Assembly: GCA_002839415.1 (NCBI GenBank)
Contig: PGXZ01000002.1
Location: 66,098-130,097 of the forward strand
Source of the DNA: Candidatus Saccharibacteria bacterium HGW-Saccharibacteria-1
Lineage (GTDB): Bacteria; Patescibacteriota; Saccharimonadia; Saccharimonadales; Saccharimonadaceae
Reading direction: 5' to 3'
DNA length: 64,000 nucleotides
The stretch's first letter is position 1; every line of letters begins with the position of its first letter. The position numbers and the translations under genes were made by a program. The notes under the pieces were generated by a model. It ran no database searches and was not told where the DNA came from. It was given only the letters and a program-made list of their open reading frames with translations. Of the stretch, positions 40,763-49,746 are shown piece after piece.

Positions 40763-43624
40763 CTAGTGTCTGATCCGTAGTGAACCTTCGGCGTCTCTTT
40801 TTGCGGGTTTAGCGTCTATAGTTGGTCTGGGTGCTTTTTGGATCTGAGGCGCCTGAGGCGCCTGAGGTGGCTTAGGTGGCTGTGGTTGGGTTGGCTTATT
40901 GGTTCCGCCAACTATATAGCCGCTAGCGATTTCTGGGGCAGAGCCTGTGACTACATAGGTTTTCTTTTTACGAGTTCTAGCCCGTTTACGCTTCGGCCTA
41001 TCTGTTTGTTTTTCGGTTTCAGAAACGCTAATTTCGGTTGCATCTGGTGCTTTTGGAATAACTATGGGTTTTGGCTGGCTAGGTGTCGGTTTAGCGGTAA
41101 TAGCACTAGCTGGAGGCGTCTGTGGGGTGTTTTCAGGCTTTCTTGCTGGCTTTTGATTAACTGGCCACTTCCTGGCCATGGCTTGTGATTCGGGACGTTT
41201 TTGAAGGGTTTCTGGTGGTCTGATGGCATCTGTAATCTCTTTTTCGACATCACTGCGACTTCGGCTATAATTGCGTCTGGTATTTTCAATAATCCGGCCA
41301 GTGTTATCTATTTGTGGCGGCGGCAGGGTTAAGGTCGTTGCGTTAAAAGCGGGTGACTTCTCACCTTTTATTACCATATTGATAACAAAATTTCGGTTGT
41401 GCATTTGCAATAAGTCATTTGGTTCAAACTGGGGCTCAAATTGCTTTGCCAAGATTGGAGCGTCGTCAGCCGAGACACGGAATGAAATCATCGTTCCGAC
41501 ATTGCCAAATACGGCGTCGCGAACAGTTTCGTTCATCTGGCTGATATATTGGTTGGCGACAGTTAAATTAAGGGCGTATTTACGTGCTTCTGATAAGATT
41601 GTAGCGAACGAATCGGTTGCGAAGTTTTGGAATTCGTCAACATATAGATAGAATGGCCGTCGATCTTCGATTTTATCGATATCACTGCGACTCATTGCGG
41701 CTAGCTGAATTTTGGTAACAAGGAATGAGCCCAGGATTGCGGCGTTGTCTTCGCCAATCAAGCCTTTTGAAAGGTTGACGATTAAAATCTTGCCTTCGTC
41801 CATAATTTGACGAATATTAAATGTTGATTTAGGCTGACCAATGATATTTCGAATAATTGGATTGGCCGTAAAGGCGCCGACTTTGTTAAGGACTGGTGAA
41901 ATTGCTTCGTTGACGAACTTGTCATTCCAGCTGCCGAATTCGATTTTCCAAAAGTTAAGCACGACTGTGTCTTGGCAATAATCCAAGGTTTCTTTGCGGA
42001 AATTCTTGTCAGTCAACATTCTAGCGATATCAAGTAATGTCGTTGATGGTCTGTCGAGAAGTGCTAGGATTGTATAACGCAGGATATATTCAAGTCGTGG
42101 CCCCCATGACTCACCAAACATGCGTTTTAAGACACCGATAACTTCAGAGCTAATATTTGATTTTTGATTAGGGTCATAAACCTCAAGAGGATTAAATCCA
42201 AGTGGAAATGCAGTATCGGCCGGATTAAAGTAAATGACGTCTTTTAGGCGGCTGCCAGGTATAAAGCGCATATTATCAACTGCAAAATCTCCGTGTGGAT
42301 CGATAATGGCGTAACCTTGGCCGTGAAATATGTCGCTGAGAGCAAGCAGTGCTAGTGTACCAGTTTTGCCGGCGCCAGTCTGGCCAATGATGTACATGTG
42401 CCTGGAACGGTCAGAGCGAAGCATGCCGAACTGATGATTGATGCCGCGGAAATTAGTCATACCAAAGGCACTAATATTTTCGTCAATGGCACTATTGCCG
42501 GTAATAATTGGTAATTTTGAAGGCGGTTCGGCGTTCTTGCTACTGGCCCAGACGACATTTGGCGTTTCGACGTTAGTATGCGGCAAGTGAAAAACGCTGG
42601 CAAGCTCTTCGATGTTTAGGATGTATCCCCCCTTGCCAAATGAACGGGTGCGATAGCTAGCTAAGTCTTCTTTTACAAAGGTTGGATTTGACATTTTAAA
42701 GCCGTTTAAATTAGTGCTGTTGAATTGTTTGAAGGTACCGACAATCGCTTGCATGCGAAGTTTAGCATTGACGTTACTCTCCCCCATATAAACTAGACGA
42801 ATTTTAACGCGATAACCTAATTTTGTGGCTTTTTTCTCAGCTTCGGCGATGCGAGTTTTATCGCGTTCGGATAGCTCTTTTGGCGCGGCTATGGCTGATT
42901 TACCAGCTTCGGGTGGTTGCCATAGCGCCCTTAGCACTTGACCGATCCACTCGACTTTAAAGCTGGCGCCTGATGCTTTGCCTTCTTTGACGCGCTTTAC
43001 CCATTGACCAGAGGCTTTGTGCCAGCTGTCTGCGATAGGTTTGGCTAAAATCTGGATACAAACTTCTTCACCAGTTGATTCGAGCTTTGCTAGTGCTCCA
43101 GTAATGCCTGCTAGAGGGTCGACTTCAAAATTTTGGAAAGTCTTAATTGGTAACATTTCGTTGTCGGTAAGAGTTATTTCGGACAGATATGATACGCTGT
43201 GTTGTTTTTCGTGTGAGATGTAATCTTCTTCATCGCTCGCCTCTCGGATTTGGACGCTTGGATATTGTGAATAAATCTGTCCCTCAACAAAGCTACGCAA
43301 AGTTTTTGGTACCCAGGTGTAAAACCTAATTTGTCCATTGACAGAGGCGATTTCAAAACTGAGGTGTTCTTGGACGCCGTTATTTAGGGAGAGTTCGTTT
43401 TTGTCGCGCAAAATACCGTGAAGACTGGCAAATAATTGCTCGGCCGCTAACTCGCTCTTGTCGTTGGCTTTTGGGATTTCGAGAATCAGTAAATCACTCT
43501 CGACGTCGTTTATCGATTCAATCTGTTGATAATTACGCCAAGTGAGGTACGCAAGTAACGCTACTAGCGGTATCCATACATACCATTGTAGTAAAAAATT
43601 TAATAAAGATAATAATATGCCCAT
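40763..43624 (-). CDS. Membrane-anchored VirD4/TraD/HerA-like ATPase with proline-rich tail
   Basis: 953 residues. An N-terminal membrane segment (about 5-27), a middle region of unknown fold (about 40-390), then a RecA-like motor: Walker A IGQTGAGKTGT, YAIIDPHGDFA, Walker B FYLYVDEFQNFATDSF and the sensor-like VANQYISQM. This is the architecture of type IV secretion DNA-transfer ATPases (DUF87/TraG-D group). The last about 170 residues are rich in Pro, Gln, Lys and Ala and probably disordered. No relaxase or other T4SS gene is in the window. AAGGGC lies shortly before the ATG. Its upstream partner is the sigma4-HARE gene, 43 nt away. Confidence 0.8.
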   Translation of the reverse strand: MGILLSLLNFLLQWYVWIPLVALLAYLTWRNYQQIESINDVESDLLILEIPKANDKSELAAEQLFASLHGILRDKNELSLNNGVQEHLSFEIASVNGQIRFYTWVPKTLRSFVEGQIYSQYPSVQIREASDEEDYISHEKQHSVSYLSEITLTDNEMLPIKTFQNFEVDPLAGITGALAKLESTGEEVCIQILAKPIADSWHKASGQWVKRVKEGKASGASFKVEWIGQVLRALWQPPEAGKSAIAAPKELSERDKTRIAEAEKKATKLGYRVKIRLVYMGESNVNAKLRMQAIVGTFKQFNSTNLNGFKMSNPTFVKEDLASYRTRSFGKGGYILNIEELASVFHLPHTNVETPNVVWASSKNAEPPSKLPIITGNSAIDENISAFGMTNFRGINHQFGMLRSDRSRHMYIIGQTGAGKTGTLALLALSDIFHGQGYAIIDPHGDFAVDNMRFIPGSRLKDVIYFNPADTAFPLGFNPLEVYDPNQKSNISSEVIGVLKRMFGESWGPRLEYILRYTILALLDRPSTTLLDIARMLTDKNFRKETLDYCQDTVVLNFWKIEFGSWNDKFVNEAISPVLNKVGAFTANPIIRNIIGQPKSTFNIRQIMDEGKILIVNLSKGLIGEDNAAILGSFLVTKIQLAAMSRSDIDKIEDRRPFYLYVDEFQNFATDSFATILSEARKYALNLTVANQYISQMNETVRDAVFGNVGTMISFRVSADDAPILAKQFEPQFEPNDLLQMHNRNFVINMVIKGEKSPAFNATTLTLPPPQIDNTGRIIENTRRNYSRSRSDVEKEITDAIRPPETLQKRPESQAMARKWPVNQKPARKPENTPQTPPASAITAKPTPSQPKPIVIPKAPDATEISVSETEKQTDRPKRKRARTRKKKTYVVTGSAPEIASGYIVGGTNKPTQPQPPKPPQAPQAPQIQKAPRPTIDAKPAKRDAEGSLRIRH

Positions 43625-43667
43625 GGTTGCCCTTTTATTGTCTCACTAGAGAGGCGACTTGGCAACT

Positions 43668-44723
43668 TTAGTTTGCCGTTTGTTCTAATGCGTAAGTTGC
43701 TTTGGCGACTCGTTTGAATTGAGGTTTGCTTTGTAGGTTTAATAAAATTGTCGTTTCTTTTACCTGGCGACTTTTTAGTACTCGTTTAACGATTTCGTCG
43801 CGGTGCAATGGTTCGGATGATTCTTTTAGGACATCGGCGATGATATCAGATACAGTTCCCTTGTTAAATCCCCAATTGTCGAGCGCATAGATACCGCGAC
43901 CGATTAGGACGAAACGTGAATCTTTGATTAGTTCGTTATGAATAGCCTGAGTTGTAACGTCTTTTCGTTTAAAACTACTATCCTTGATTGAATCAGCGAT
44001 TTCAGAAAAATGCATTGGTTTGCCATTCTCGGCTAAGATTACATAGATTTTATCACGAATATTCTTTGGATTGACGGTAGGCCATTTGACTAGTCCCCAA
44101 CTATCTTTTAAGTGTGCAAGTAATTTTGAAGTACTGGCAAGGGCGCGGACGTAACTGGGGTGTTCGTAGTTTAGTTTATCGTGTAATTCTTCGATCGTTA
44201 GGGGTTGGCCGTGTTTTTTGATAGTTGATACAATTGAGTCAACTTCGCTGCGCATTTTCTTTTCATCGCCGTACTCTAAGATACCAACACTAAGGAAATA
44301 GTTATCGTTTTTGTTTAAAACAGCGATGTTTGGAGCAAGCTCGGCAATAAATGCGACATGTGCACGTTCACGTTGATTGCTGATTCGCCCTAATAGTTGA
44401 TCTGTTAAATCTTGGACACGGGCGACACGACCCATTTCAGATAGCTCGCGAATGATGGTTTTTTCCATTGTGCCGACTGATACGATTTTATTACCTTCGG
44501 TGGCTGCCTTTAGACGGTTAAGGATGGCTTTTTCAAGTTGCCGGACTCGCTCGCGGGTAATACCAAGTAATTCACCGATTTGCTCGAGTGTTTCGCGTCG
44601 GTCATAAAGTCCAAATCGACGTGTGATAATTTCGCGCTCGCGCTCTTGATCTATGATTGCTAGGATATCATTAACACAGTTCTGGATGTTGGTCATTTTT
44701 TCTTTTTCTGATGTGTCGTTCAT
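43668..44723 (-). CDS. Sigma-70 region 4-like HTH fused to HARE-HTH domains
   Basis: 351 residues. Residues about 25-75 match sigma region 4.2 (ITRRFGLYDRRETLEQIGEL, then LGITRERVRQLEKAIL), but there is no region 2 or 3, so it cannot be a complete sigma factor. Later segments have winged-helix repeats; that at about 217-285 (RDKIYVILAENGKPMHFSEI ... GIYALDNWG) fits HARE-HTH, the fold also found in RNA polymerase delta subunit RpoE and eukaryotic ASXL. A regulator or RNA polymerase accessory factor is likely. Expressed from the only perfect-consensus promoter seen here, and probably co-transcribed with the ATPase gene. Confidence 0.8.
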   Translation of the reverse strand: MNDTSEKEKMTNIQNCVNDILAIIDQEREREIITRRFGLYDRRETLEQIGELLGITRERVRQLEKAILNRLKAATEGNKIVSVGTMEKTIIRELSEMGRVARVQDLTDQLLGRISNQRERAHVAFIAELAPNIAVLNKNDNYFLSVGILEYGDEKKMRSEVDSIVSTIKKHGQPLTIEELHDKLNYEHPSYVRALASTSKLLAHLKDSWGLVKWPTVNPKNIRDKIYVILAENGKPMHFSEIADSIKDSSFKRKDVTTQAIHNELIKDSRFVLIGRGIYALDNWGFNKGTVSDIIADVLKESSEPLHRDEIVKRVLKSRQVKETTILLNLQSKPQFKRVAKATYALEQTAN

Positions 44724-44783
44724 GATTCGTCTTCTCTCTGCCCACTTTTTAGAATATTATATGATTTTTATTCGTTACTGTCT

Positions 44784-44812
44784 ATTATAAAAGATTATTT
44801 TTATAATGTCAA
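44784..44812 (-). promoter_or_regulatory. Perfect-consensus sigma70 promoter
   Basis: Minus strand TTGACA (plus 44807-44812), 17 nt, TATAAT (plus 44784-44789). Leader of about 55 nt to the sigma4-HARE ATG at 44723, with a purine-rich GAGAGAAG before it. Confidence 0.8.
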
Positions 44813-44879
44813 ATATTCTGTATACTTAACTCATTATAGCATGAAGTAGACATGTTATGTAAATAGTGTTGTGAGTTTT

Positions 44880-47234
44880 TTATGACTTTTTTGGAGCAGC
44901 TTTTCGAACGGGCTTTTTGGCAGTTTTTTTGGCAGTTTTCTTGACGACTTTGCGTTTTTTTCCAGCAGGAGCCTCCTTAATCAGGGCTATAGCTTGCTCG
45001 TGAGTAATGTCCTTTGGCTCGGTGCCTTTGGGAATTTTGACATTCTTTGTGCCATCAGTAATGTACGGTCCGTAGCGGCCTTTTAGGACTTTTATGCCAT
45101 CGCCAAAATCAGCAATATTCTTCTCGGCTTCGGCTACTAATTTAGCGTCGTATAGTTCAAGTGCTTCTTTTAGGGTAATTGTGTGTGGATCGAGGGGCTT
45201 AATACTGACAAATAGCTTGCCTATTTGGATATATGGCCCAAAACGGCCAATATTTGCCTTGATGTCATCGCCAGCTTTGGTTTCACCAACGAGTCGCGGT
45301 AATTTAAAGGCGTGCAAGGCCTCTTCGAGGGTTACGTTCTCGATTTTACGGCCAGCAGGAAGTGGGGCGAATTTTGGCTTGTCTTCGCCCTCGTCACCAC
45401 TACCCAACTGTAGCATTGGGCCATAGCGTCCAAAGCGCGCTAGGACTGGTTTGTTTGTCTTTGGATCGATACCAATTTCACGAGCCTGAGCGACTGTGCT
45501 GCGGTCGATTCCGCCTGAATCTTCGATAAGTTTATGGAAGGGTTTGTAAAAGTCGTCCAACATGATATTTCGGGCCATTGCGCCGGTTGCAATCTTGTCA
45601 AAGCTAGTTTCAACTGAGGCTGTAAAGCCATAATCGACAATTTGCTCGAAATGATTGGTTAAAAAGTCACTAACAACTTCACCAGATGGAGTTGGTATTA
45701 ACTTACCACGGTTTGAACCGGTTTTTTCTTGAACGATTTCACGATTGACACTGTCATTTTCAAGGTTTAGGGTAATTACGTCGCGTGGCTGACCTTCGTC
45801 TTCGCCTTTTTCGGCGTAGCCACGGACTTGAACGGTGTTAATAATCGTGGCGTAGGTCGATGGGCGGCCAATGCCTAAATCTTCGAGTTTTTTAACCAGA
45901 CTTCCCTCTGTAAAGCGGGCTGGTGGACGAGCAAAGACTTGGCGGGCGTTTGCGGATTGGATTGATAAAATATCACCCGAACTGACAGCCGGCAAAATAT
46001 CAGGGTCTTTTTTACCGCCACCATAGACTTTCATAAATCCATCAAAGATTACAACTTCGCCTTTGGCTTCAAATACATTTTTACCGCTACTAATTTTGAT
46101 TGTAATGGTAGTTTTCTCTAATCTGGCAGGCGACATTTGACTGGCAAGCGTACGGCGACGTATCAGGTCGTATAGCTTTTGGTCGTATTCATTACTGCTA
46201 CCACGCTCTAGGCTCATGTCAGTTGGCCTGATGGCTTCGTGAGCTTCTTGGGCGCTGGCGCTTTTGGTTTTGAATGTTCGGTTTTGGCTGTATTTTTCGC
46301 CAAATTCGTTTTTGATATATTCAGCTGCCTTGGCGCGGGCTTCATCACCTAGATTAACCGAGTCGGTTCGCATGTAAGTGATTTTACCCTCTTGGTAAAG
46401 TTTTTGAGCGCTAGACATAGTAGCGCGGGCACCAAAACCAAGTCGGCTGTTAGCGTCTTGCTGCAAGGTGCTGGTCGTAAATGGCGCGCCAGGGTTACGG
46501 GTTGAGGGGCTGGTAGTAACATCTGAGACTGTAAATGTCGAGTTAATTAGGCTTTCTAAGAAAGTCTGGGCTTCGGCCTCGGTTTTGAATTTATCAGGTA
46601 ATTCGGCCTTAACGGTATCACCGTTGTGTGTAAATTCAGCTGCGACCTTGAACGAGAATGATCCGTTAAAACTTTCGATTTCGCGCTCTCGTTCGACGAG
46701 TAATCTAACGGCTGGTGACTGAACGCGACCAGCTGACTTGCCGCCAGGTACTTTACGCCAAACAACTGGTGACAATTCAAAACCAACTAGGCGGTCAAGT
46801 ATTTGACGTGCTTGTTGTGCCTGAACCAGGTCCATATCGACTGTACGCGGGTTTTTGACAGCTTGTTCGATAGCGGTTTTTGTGATTTCATGAAACACGA
46901 TACGTTTAGTTTTTTTAATATCAAGTTTCAAAACTTCACAAAGATGCCAGGCAATGGCCTCCCCTTCGCGGTCTTCATCGGTTGCTAGCCAGACGGTTTC
47001 GGCGACTTTTACGGCTTTTTTAAGTTGAGCGGCGACTTTTTTCTTTTCACTGTCGACTTCATAAGTAGTTTTATATCCATTTTTGACGTCAATTGGCGGC
47101 GTACCGTCGGTAGTTTTTTTGACGATACTACGGATATGGCCGACGCTTGAAAGCACAGTAAAATCCTTACCCAGATACTTCTCGATAGTTTTGGCTTTGG
47201 CTGGTGACTCGACTATTACTAAGTTTTTGCTCAT
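44880..47234 (-). CDS. topA: DNA topoisomerase I
   Basis: 784 residues from ATG 47234 (a TTG two codons upstream is less likely). Toprim domain with VIVESPAKAKTIEKYLG and TDEDREGEAIAWHL, active-site Tyr287 in ITYMRTDSVNLG, and the type IA gate domains. The C-terminus replaces zinc ribbons by repeated short modules with G-R-[YF]-G-P (RFGRYGPMLQLG, NIGRFGPYIQIG, KGRYGPYITDG) and a Lys/Ala tail. It relaxes negative supercoils. A TTTACA-17-TAGCAT promoter lies 12 nt upstream of the ATG. Confidence 0.97.
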   Translation of the reverse strand: MSKNLVIVESPAKAKTIEKYLGKDFTVLSSVGHIRSIVKKTTDGTPPIDVKNGYKTTYEVDSEKKKVAAQLKKAVKVAETVWLATDEDREGEAIAWHLCEVLKLDIKKTKRIVFHEITKTAIEQAVKNPRTVDMDLVQAQQARQILDRLVGFELSPVVWRKVPGGKSAGRVQSPAVRLLVEREREIESFNGSFSFKVAAEFTHNGDTVKAELPDKFKTEAEAQTFLESLINSTFTVSDVTTSPSTRNPGAPFTTSTLQQDANSRLGFGARATMSSAQKLYQEGKITYMRTDSVNLGDEARAKAAEYIKNEFGEKYSQNRTFKTKSASAQEAHEAIRPTDMSLERGSSNEYDQKLYDLIRRRTLASQMSPARLEKTTITIKISSGKNVFEAKGEVVIFDGFMKVYGGGKKDPDILPAVSSGDILSIQSANARQVFARPPARFTEGSLVKKLEDLGIGRPSTYATIINTVQVRGYAEKGEDEGQPRDVITLNLENDSVNREIVQEKTGSNRGKLIPTPSGEVVSDFLTNHFEQIVDYGFTASVETSFDKIATGAMARNIMLDDFYKPFHKLIEDSGGIDRSTVAQAREIGIDPKTNKPVLARFGRYGPMLQLGSGDEGEDKPKFAPLPAGRKIENVTLEEALHAFKLPRLVGETKAGDDIKANIGRFGPYIQIGKLFVSIKPLDPHTITLKEALELYDAKLVAEAEKNIADFGDGIKVLKGRYGPYITDGTKNVKIPKGTEPKDITHEQAIALIKEAPAGKKRKVVKKTAKKTAKKPVRKAAPKKS

Positions 47235-47246
47235 AGACAATGTCTT

Positions 47247-47275
47247 ATGCTACACAATTTGTTGTAATTTGTAAA
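47247..47275 (-). promoter_or_regulatory. Promoter of topA
   Basis: Minus strand TTTACA (plus 47270-47275), 17 nt, TAGCAT (plus 47247-47252), 12 nt before the ATG. No ribosome-binding site is visible. Confidence 0.5.
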
Positions 47276-47310
47276 CCGCATAATAAAATTTGCGATGTTT
47301 ATATTATGTA

Positions 47311-47339
47311 TTGTTTATGGAAAATGCTTGTGTTAATAT
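47311..47339 (+). promoter_or_regulatory. Promoter of the pilin-FISUMP gene
   Basis: TTGTTT (47311-47316), 17 nt, TGt-extended TAATAT (47334-47339). The leader carries AAAGGATGAT (47351-47360). Confidence 0.6.
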
Positions 47340-47370
47340 CGATTTAACTTAAAGGATGATTAGATTAAAA

Positions 47371-48234
47371 ATGAAAAACAAAAATGTTCGTTTAGCTCGT
47401 GGGTTTACAATCGTAGAGCTCCTAATAGTCATAGTAATAATAGGCATCCTAGCTGCCATAGTAATAGTATCCTACATAGGACTATCCAAAAAAGCCACCG
47501 AAGCTAGTCTAACCTCAGACCTGGACGGAGCTAAAAGACAACTAGAACTATACAAAACAGAACATGAAACATATCCAACAACAATGGATGCAAATAAATG
47601 TCCAACCGACCCTAGCCTGAAGCTGACTAGATCAGACATTACGTTTGAAGTAACTAGTGATAACGTGCCTATGACTGCGGTTGCCGTTGATCCTGATTGG
47701 GTCTCTATTGGTACACAAAAGTGGGCCAAGGCTAACTTAGATGTAGGCATAATGATAGCTGGAGTAACTACACAGACTGATAATTCAATTGTTGAAAAAT
47801 ATTGTTATGATAATGACGAAGCAAACTGTACAACTTACGGGGCACTTTATCAATGGGACGAGGCTATGAACTATGGAGATTCTGAAAAAGCTCGGGGTAT
47901 TTGTCCGGTTGGTAGCCATATTCCGAGTGATGATGAGTGGAAGATACTCGAAATATATCTTGGAATGACACAGGAGCAGGCTGATGCGGAAGGCGATCGG
48001 GGCACTGACCAGGCCGTGCAGATGAGAACTGGCGGAACTTCTGGATTGAATGTTCTTTCTGGTGGTTACGTGGCTTTCGGCGGTTTTTCTAACCTTTCTT
48101 GGGTCACTAGTTTATGGTCAAGTGCCGGTGTTTATTCGTATAATTACTTTCGTCAAATTACTCCTGGCGAAACAGTATATCGACATCAGGCAGATAGCTC
48201 CTTTGGCTTTTCGGTACGATGTCTAAAGGACTAA
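47371..48234 (+). CDS. Type IV pilin-like protein with a C-terminal FISUMP domain
   Basis: Start at ATG 47371 because AAGGATGAT lies about 10 nt upstream; ATG 47356 sits on that site itself. 287 residues. A basic leader ends in G, then FTIVELLIVIVIIGILAAIV: the prepilin peptidase site (G before F, with Glu at +5) and hydrophobic helix. A short pilin helix (to about residue 65) leads into a domain with WAKANLDVG, YGALYQWDEAMNYG, ICPVGSHIPSDDEW and a C-terminal FSVRCLKD, which is the Fib_succ_major (FISUMP) pattern. Probably a surface-displayed minor pilin. A decayed pilin gene follows. Confidence 0.87.
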   Translation: MKNKNVRLARGFTIVELLIVIVIIGILAAIVIVSYIGLSKKATEASLTSDLDGAKRQLELYKTEHETYPTTMDANKCPTDPSLKLTRSDITFEVTSDNVPMTAVAVDPDWVSIGTQKWAKANLDVGIMIAGVTTQTDNSIVEKYCYDNDEANCTTYGALYQWDEAMNYGDSEKARGICPVGSHIPSDDEWKILEIYLGMTQEQADAEGDRGTDQAVQMRTGGTSGLNVLSGGYVAFGGFSNLSWVTSLWSSAGVYSYNYFRQITPGETVYRHQADSSFGFSVRCLKD

Positions 48235-48296
48235 TTAAGCGATTGTGAGATATATAAGTTACTGTCATCTTGGCCTAAAGGGTTTCTAGTTTAAAA

Positions 48297-48817
48297 ATGA
48301 AAAATTAAATTACTCGTTTAAATAGTGTCTTAATAATTGTTGGCTTTTGGTTGTGATTATTGTGATCAGTGTATTAGCTGTTATTAATAACTGTTTAATG
48401 TAATGGTATTCAAGATTTTGTAAGAATTGCAAAAATAAAAACCGATCTAAATAATTTTACAAAGTTTATTCAAGCGGCTATTGTTAGTAGCTCAAAAACG
48501 TTAGCCGGCATTGCTGGCAATTATTGGACTGCTTGGTGTTTGCATATCAAAGGAAGCCGGCACTGGCCTGACTTTGTTTCAAAAGCTAATAGTTGTTGGA
48601 CTCGGCGTCTTTCTGAACTATATGCGATGAGTGTTGAGAGCGGAATTGATGTTCGTGGATTAACAGAACCTTTGGTTGGCCTTATTATATTGATGAAAAT
48701 GAAGGAGAGGATGGAGCCTGCCTACCCGATCATTTAACTGCATTTAACAAACAGCTCGGTGAAAATTTTGACGTTTCGGTTTTTAGAACAATTCCGTTTA
48801 GTGGCTTTTCTGTATAA
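48297..48817 (+). pseudogene. Decayed type IV pilin gene
   Basis: Not an intact frame, but pilin sequence can be read across three frames. It opens at ATG 48297 (MKN, then a stop), continues as RLNSVLIIV, shifts by one base at the Glu+5 codon into LLVVIIVISVLAVI, shifts again to GIQDFVRIAKIKTDLNNFTK and KTLAGIAGNYWTAW (frame of 48405-48737), and shifts near 48700 into EDGACLPDHLTAFNKQLGEN, ending FSGFSV before TAA 48815. This is the layout of CPR pilins (helix, then a disulfide-type globular domain). At least two stops and two or three frameshifts make it non-functional. Confidence 0.8.
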
Positions 48818-48833
48818 AGATCAAGACTAAACT

Positions 48834-49691
48834 TTATCGCAAAGTCCACTGATTTCCACCTAGCCCACGAATTTTACCGTTAATTTCCATCATAGTGAGT
48901 GTCTGAGCGAATTCGCTGGCGTCGATGCTGGATTGATATTGCAACTCGTCGCCATCGCGGATACCGGATTGTAGTAATTCGATAATTATTGATTCTTGTG
49001 GATTTGCGCCAAGTGCTAATATTGATTGCGGTTGTAATAAATTAGGGGCAATGATTTCCAGAATGTCTTCGACGCAAGTGATTGGATGCGCGCCTTGTTT
49101 GATTAGGTTATTGCAGCCCGCCGATAAAGGACTGGTGATGTTGCCTGGTACGACAAATACTTCCCTGCCCTGTTCTAGGGCGTGCGAGACGGTTGATAGT
49201 GTTCCACTTCGAATTGCGGCTTCGGTAACGATGACAGCGTCCGACAGGCCGCTTACGATACGATTGCGTGCCAAGAACTGGAATGAACGTGCCGCGATGC
49301 CAGGTTCGTATTCACTTATAATTGCTCCGTCGCTATTTATAATGTCGTTTGCTAGACTTTTATGATTTGCGGGATAGATTGTATCGACTCCATTTGCCAG
49401 GACGGCAATAGTTTTGCCACCAGCCTCAAGCGCTGCCCTGTGGGCGATGGCGTCGACACCTAGTGCCAGACCGCTAATAATTATAATGCCACGGCTAGCT
49501 AGTTCGTAGGCAAATTTATGAGTTACCTCTTTGCCGTAAGCGGTTGGTTTGCGCGAACCAACAATTGCGACAGTGGTCATTCGCTCGCTTGGCAGTTTTC
49601 CTATAAAATGTAACTTTTCGGGACTTTTAGCAATAGTGCTTATGATCTGTAAATATTTACTGCTCTGGGGTGATATTCTATTGATTTTCAT
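48834..49691 (-). CDS. dprA: DNA processing protein DprA (Smf)
   Basis: 285 residues from ATG 49691 (a TTG at 49706 is the alternative). Rossmann-like core: VAIVGSRKPTAYG, GIIIISGLALGVDAIAHRAA, LANGVDTIYPANH, NRIVSGLSDAVIVTEA, GREVFVVPGNI. A C-terminal winged-helix part is present, but the N-terminal SAM domain seen in many DprA proteins is missing. DprA loads RecA on incoming single-stranded DNA in natural transformation, in keeping with pilin genes nearby. Divergent from the structured RNA, with overlapping -35 elements. Confidence 0.93.
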   Translation of the reverse strand: MKINRISPQSSKYLQIISTIAKSPEKLHFIGKLPSERMTTVAIVGSRKPTAYGKEVTHKFAYELASRGIIIISGLALGVDAIAHRAALEAGGKTIAVLANGVDTIYPANHKSLANDIINSDGAIISEYEPGIAARSFQFLARNRIVSGLSDAVIVTEAAIRSGTLSTVSHALEQGREVFVVPGNITSPLSAGCNNLIKQGAHPITCVEDILEIIAPNLLQPQSILALGANPQESIIIELLQSGIRDGDELQYQSSIDASEFAQTLTMMEINGKIRGLGGNQWTLR

Positions 49692-49697
49692 ATAGTT

Positions 49698-49726
49698 TAT
49701 GTCCAAATGTGTTGACTTAATGTCAA
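49698..49726 (-). promoter_or_regulatory. Promoter of dprA
   Basis: Minus strand perfect TTGACA (plus 49721-49726); a -10 of GACATA, ACATAA or CATAAA follows at 17-19 nt. Ends 4-6 nt before ATG 49691, so leaderless. Confidence 0.5.
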
Positions 49727-49740
49727 ATACGTGCTAATAT
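49712..49740 (+). promoter_or_regulatory. Promoter of the structured non-coding RNA
   Basis: TTGACT (49712-49717), 17 nt, TGc-extended TAATAT (49735-49740). Its -35 lies in the palindrome TTGAC-TTAAT-GTCAA that also contains the divergent dprA -35. Confidence 0.65.
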
Positions 49741-49746
49741 TGGTTC

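Noticed and set aside
40415-40780. 121-residue frame starting with TTG
   Set aside because: Phe/Leu/Ile-rich composition expected of random AT-rich DNA, no ribosome-binding site, and it overlaps the end of the convergent ATPase gene.
43668-44723. Complete alternative sigma factor
   Set aside because: Only a region 4-like HTH is present; regions 2 and 3 needed for -10 melting are missing.
48235-48833. Intact 65-residue gene at 48540-48737
   Set aside because: It is part of a longer pilin-like sequence that is interrupted by frameshifts, better called a pseudogene.
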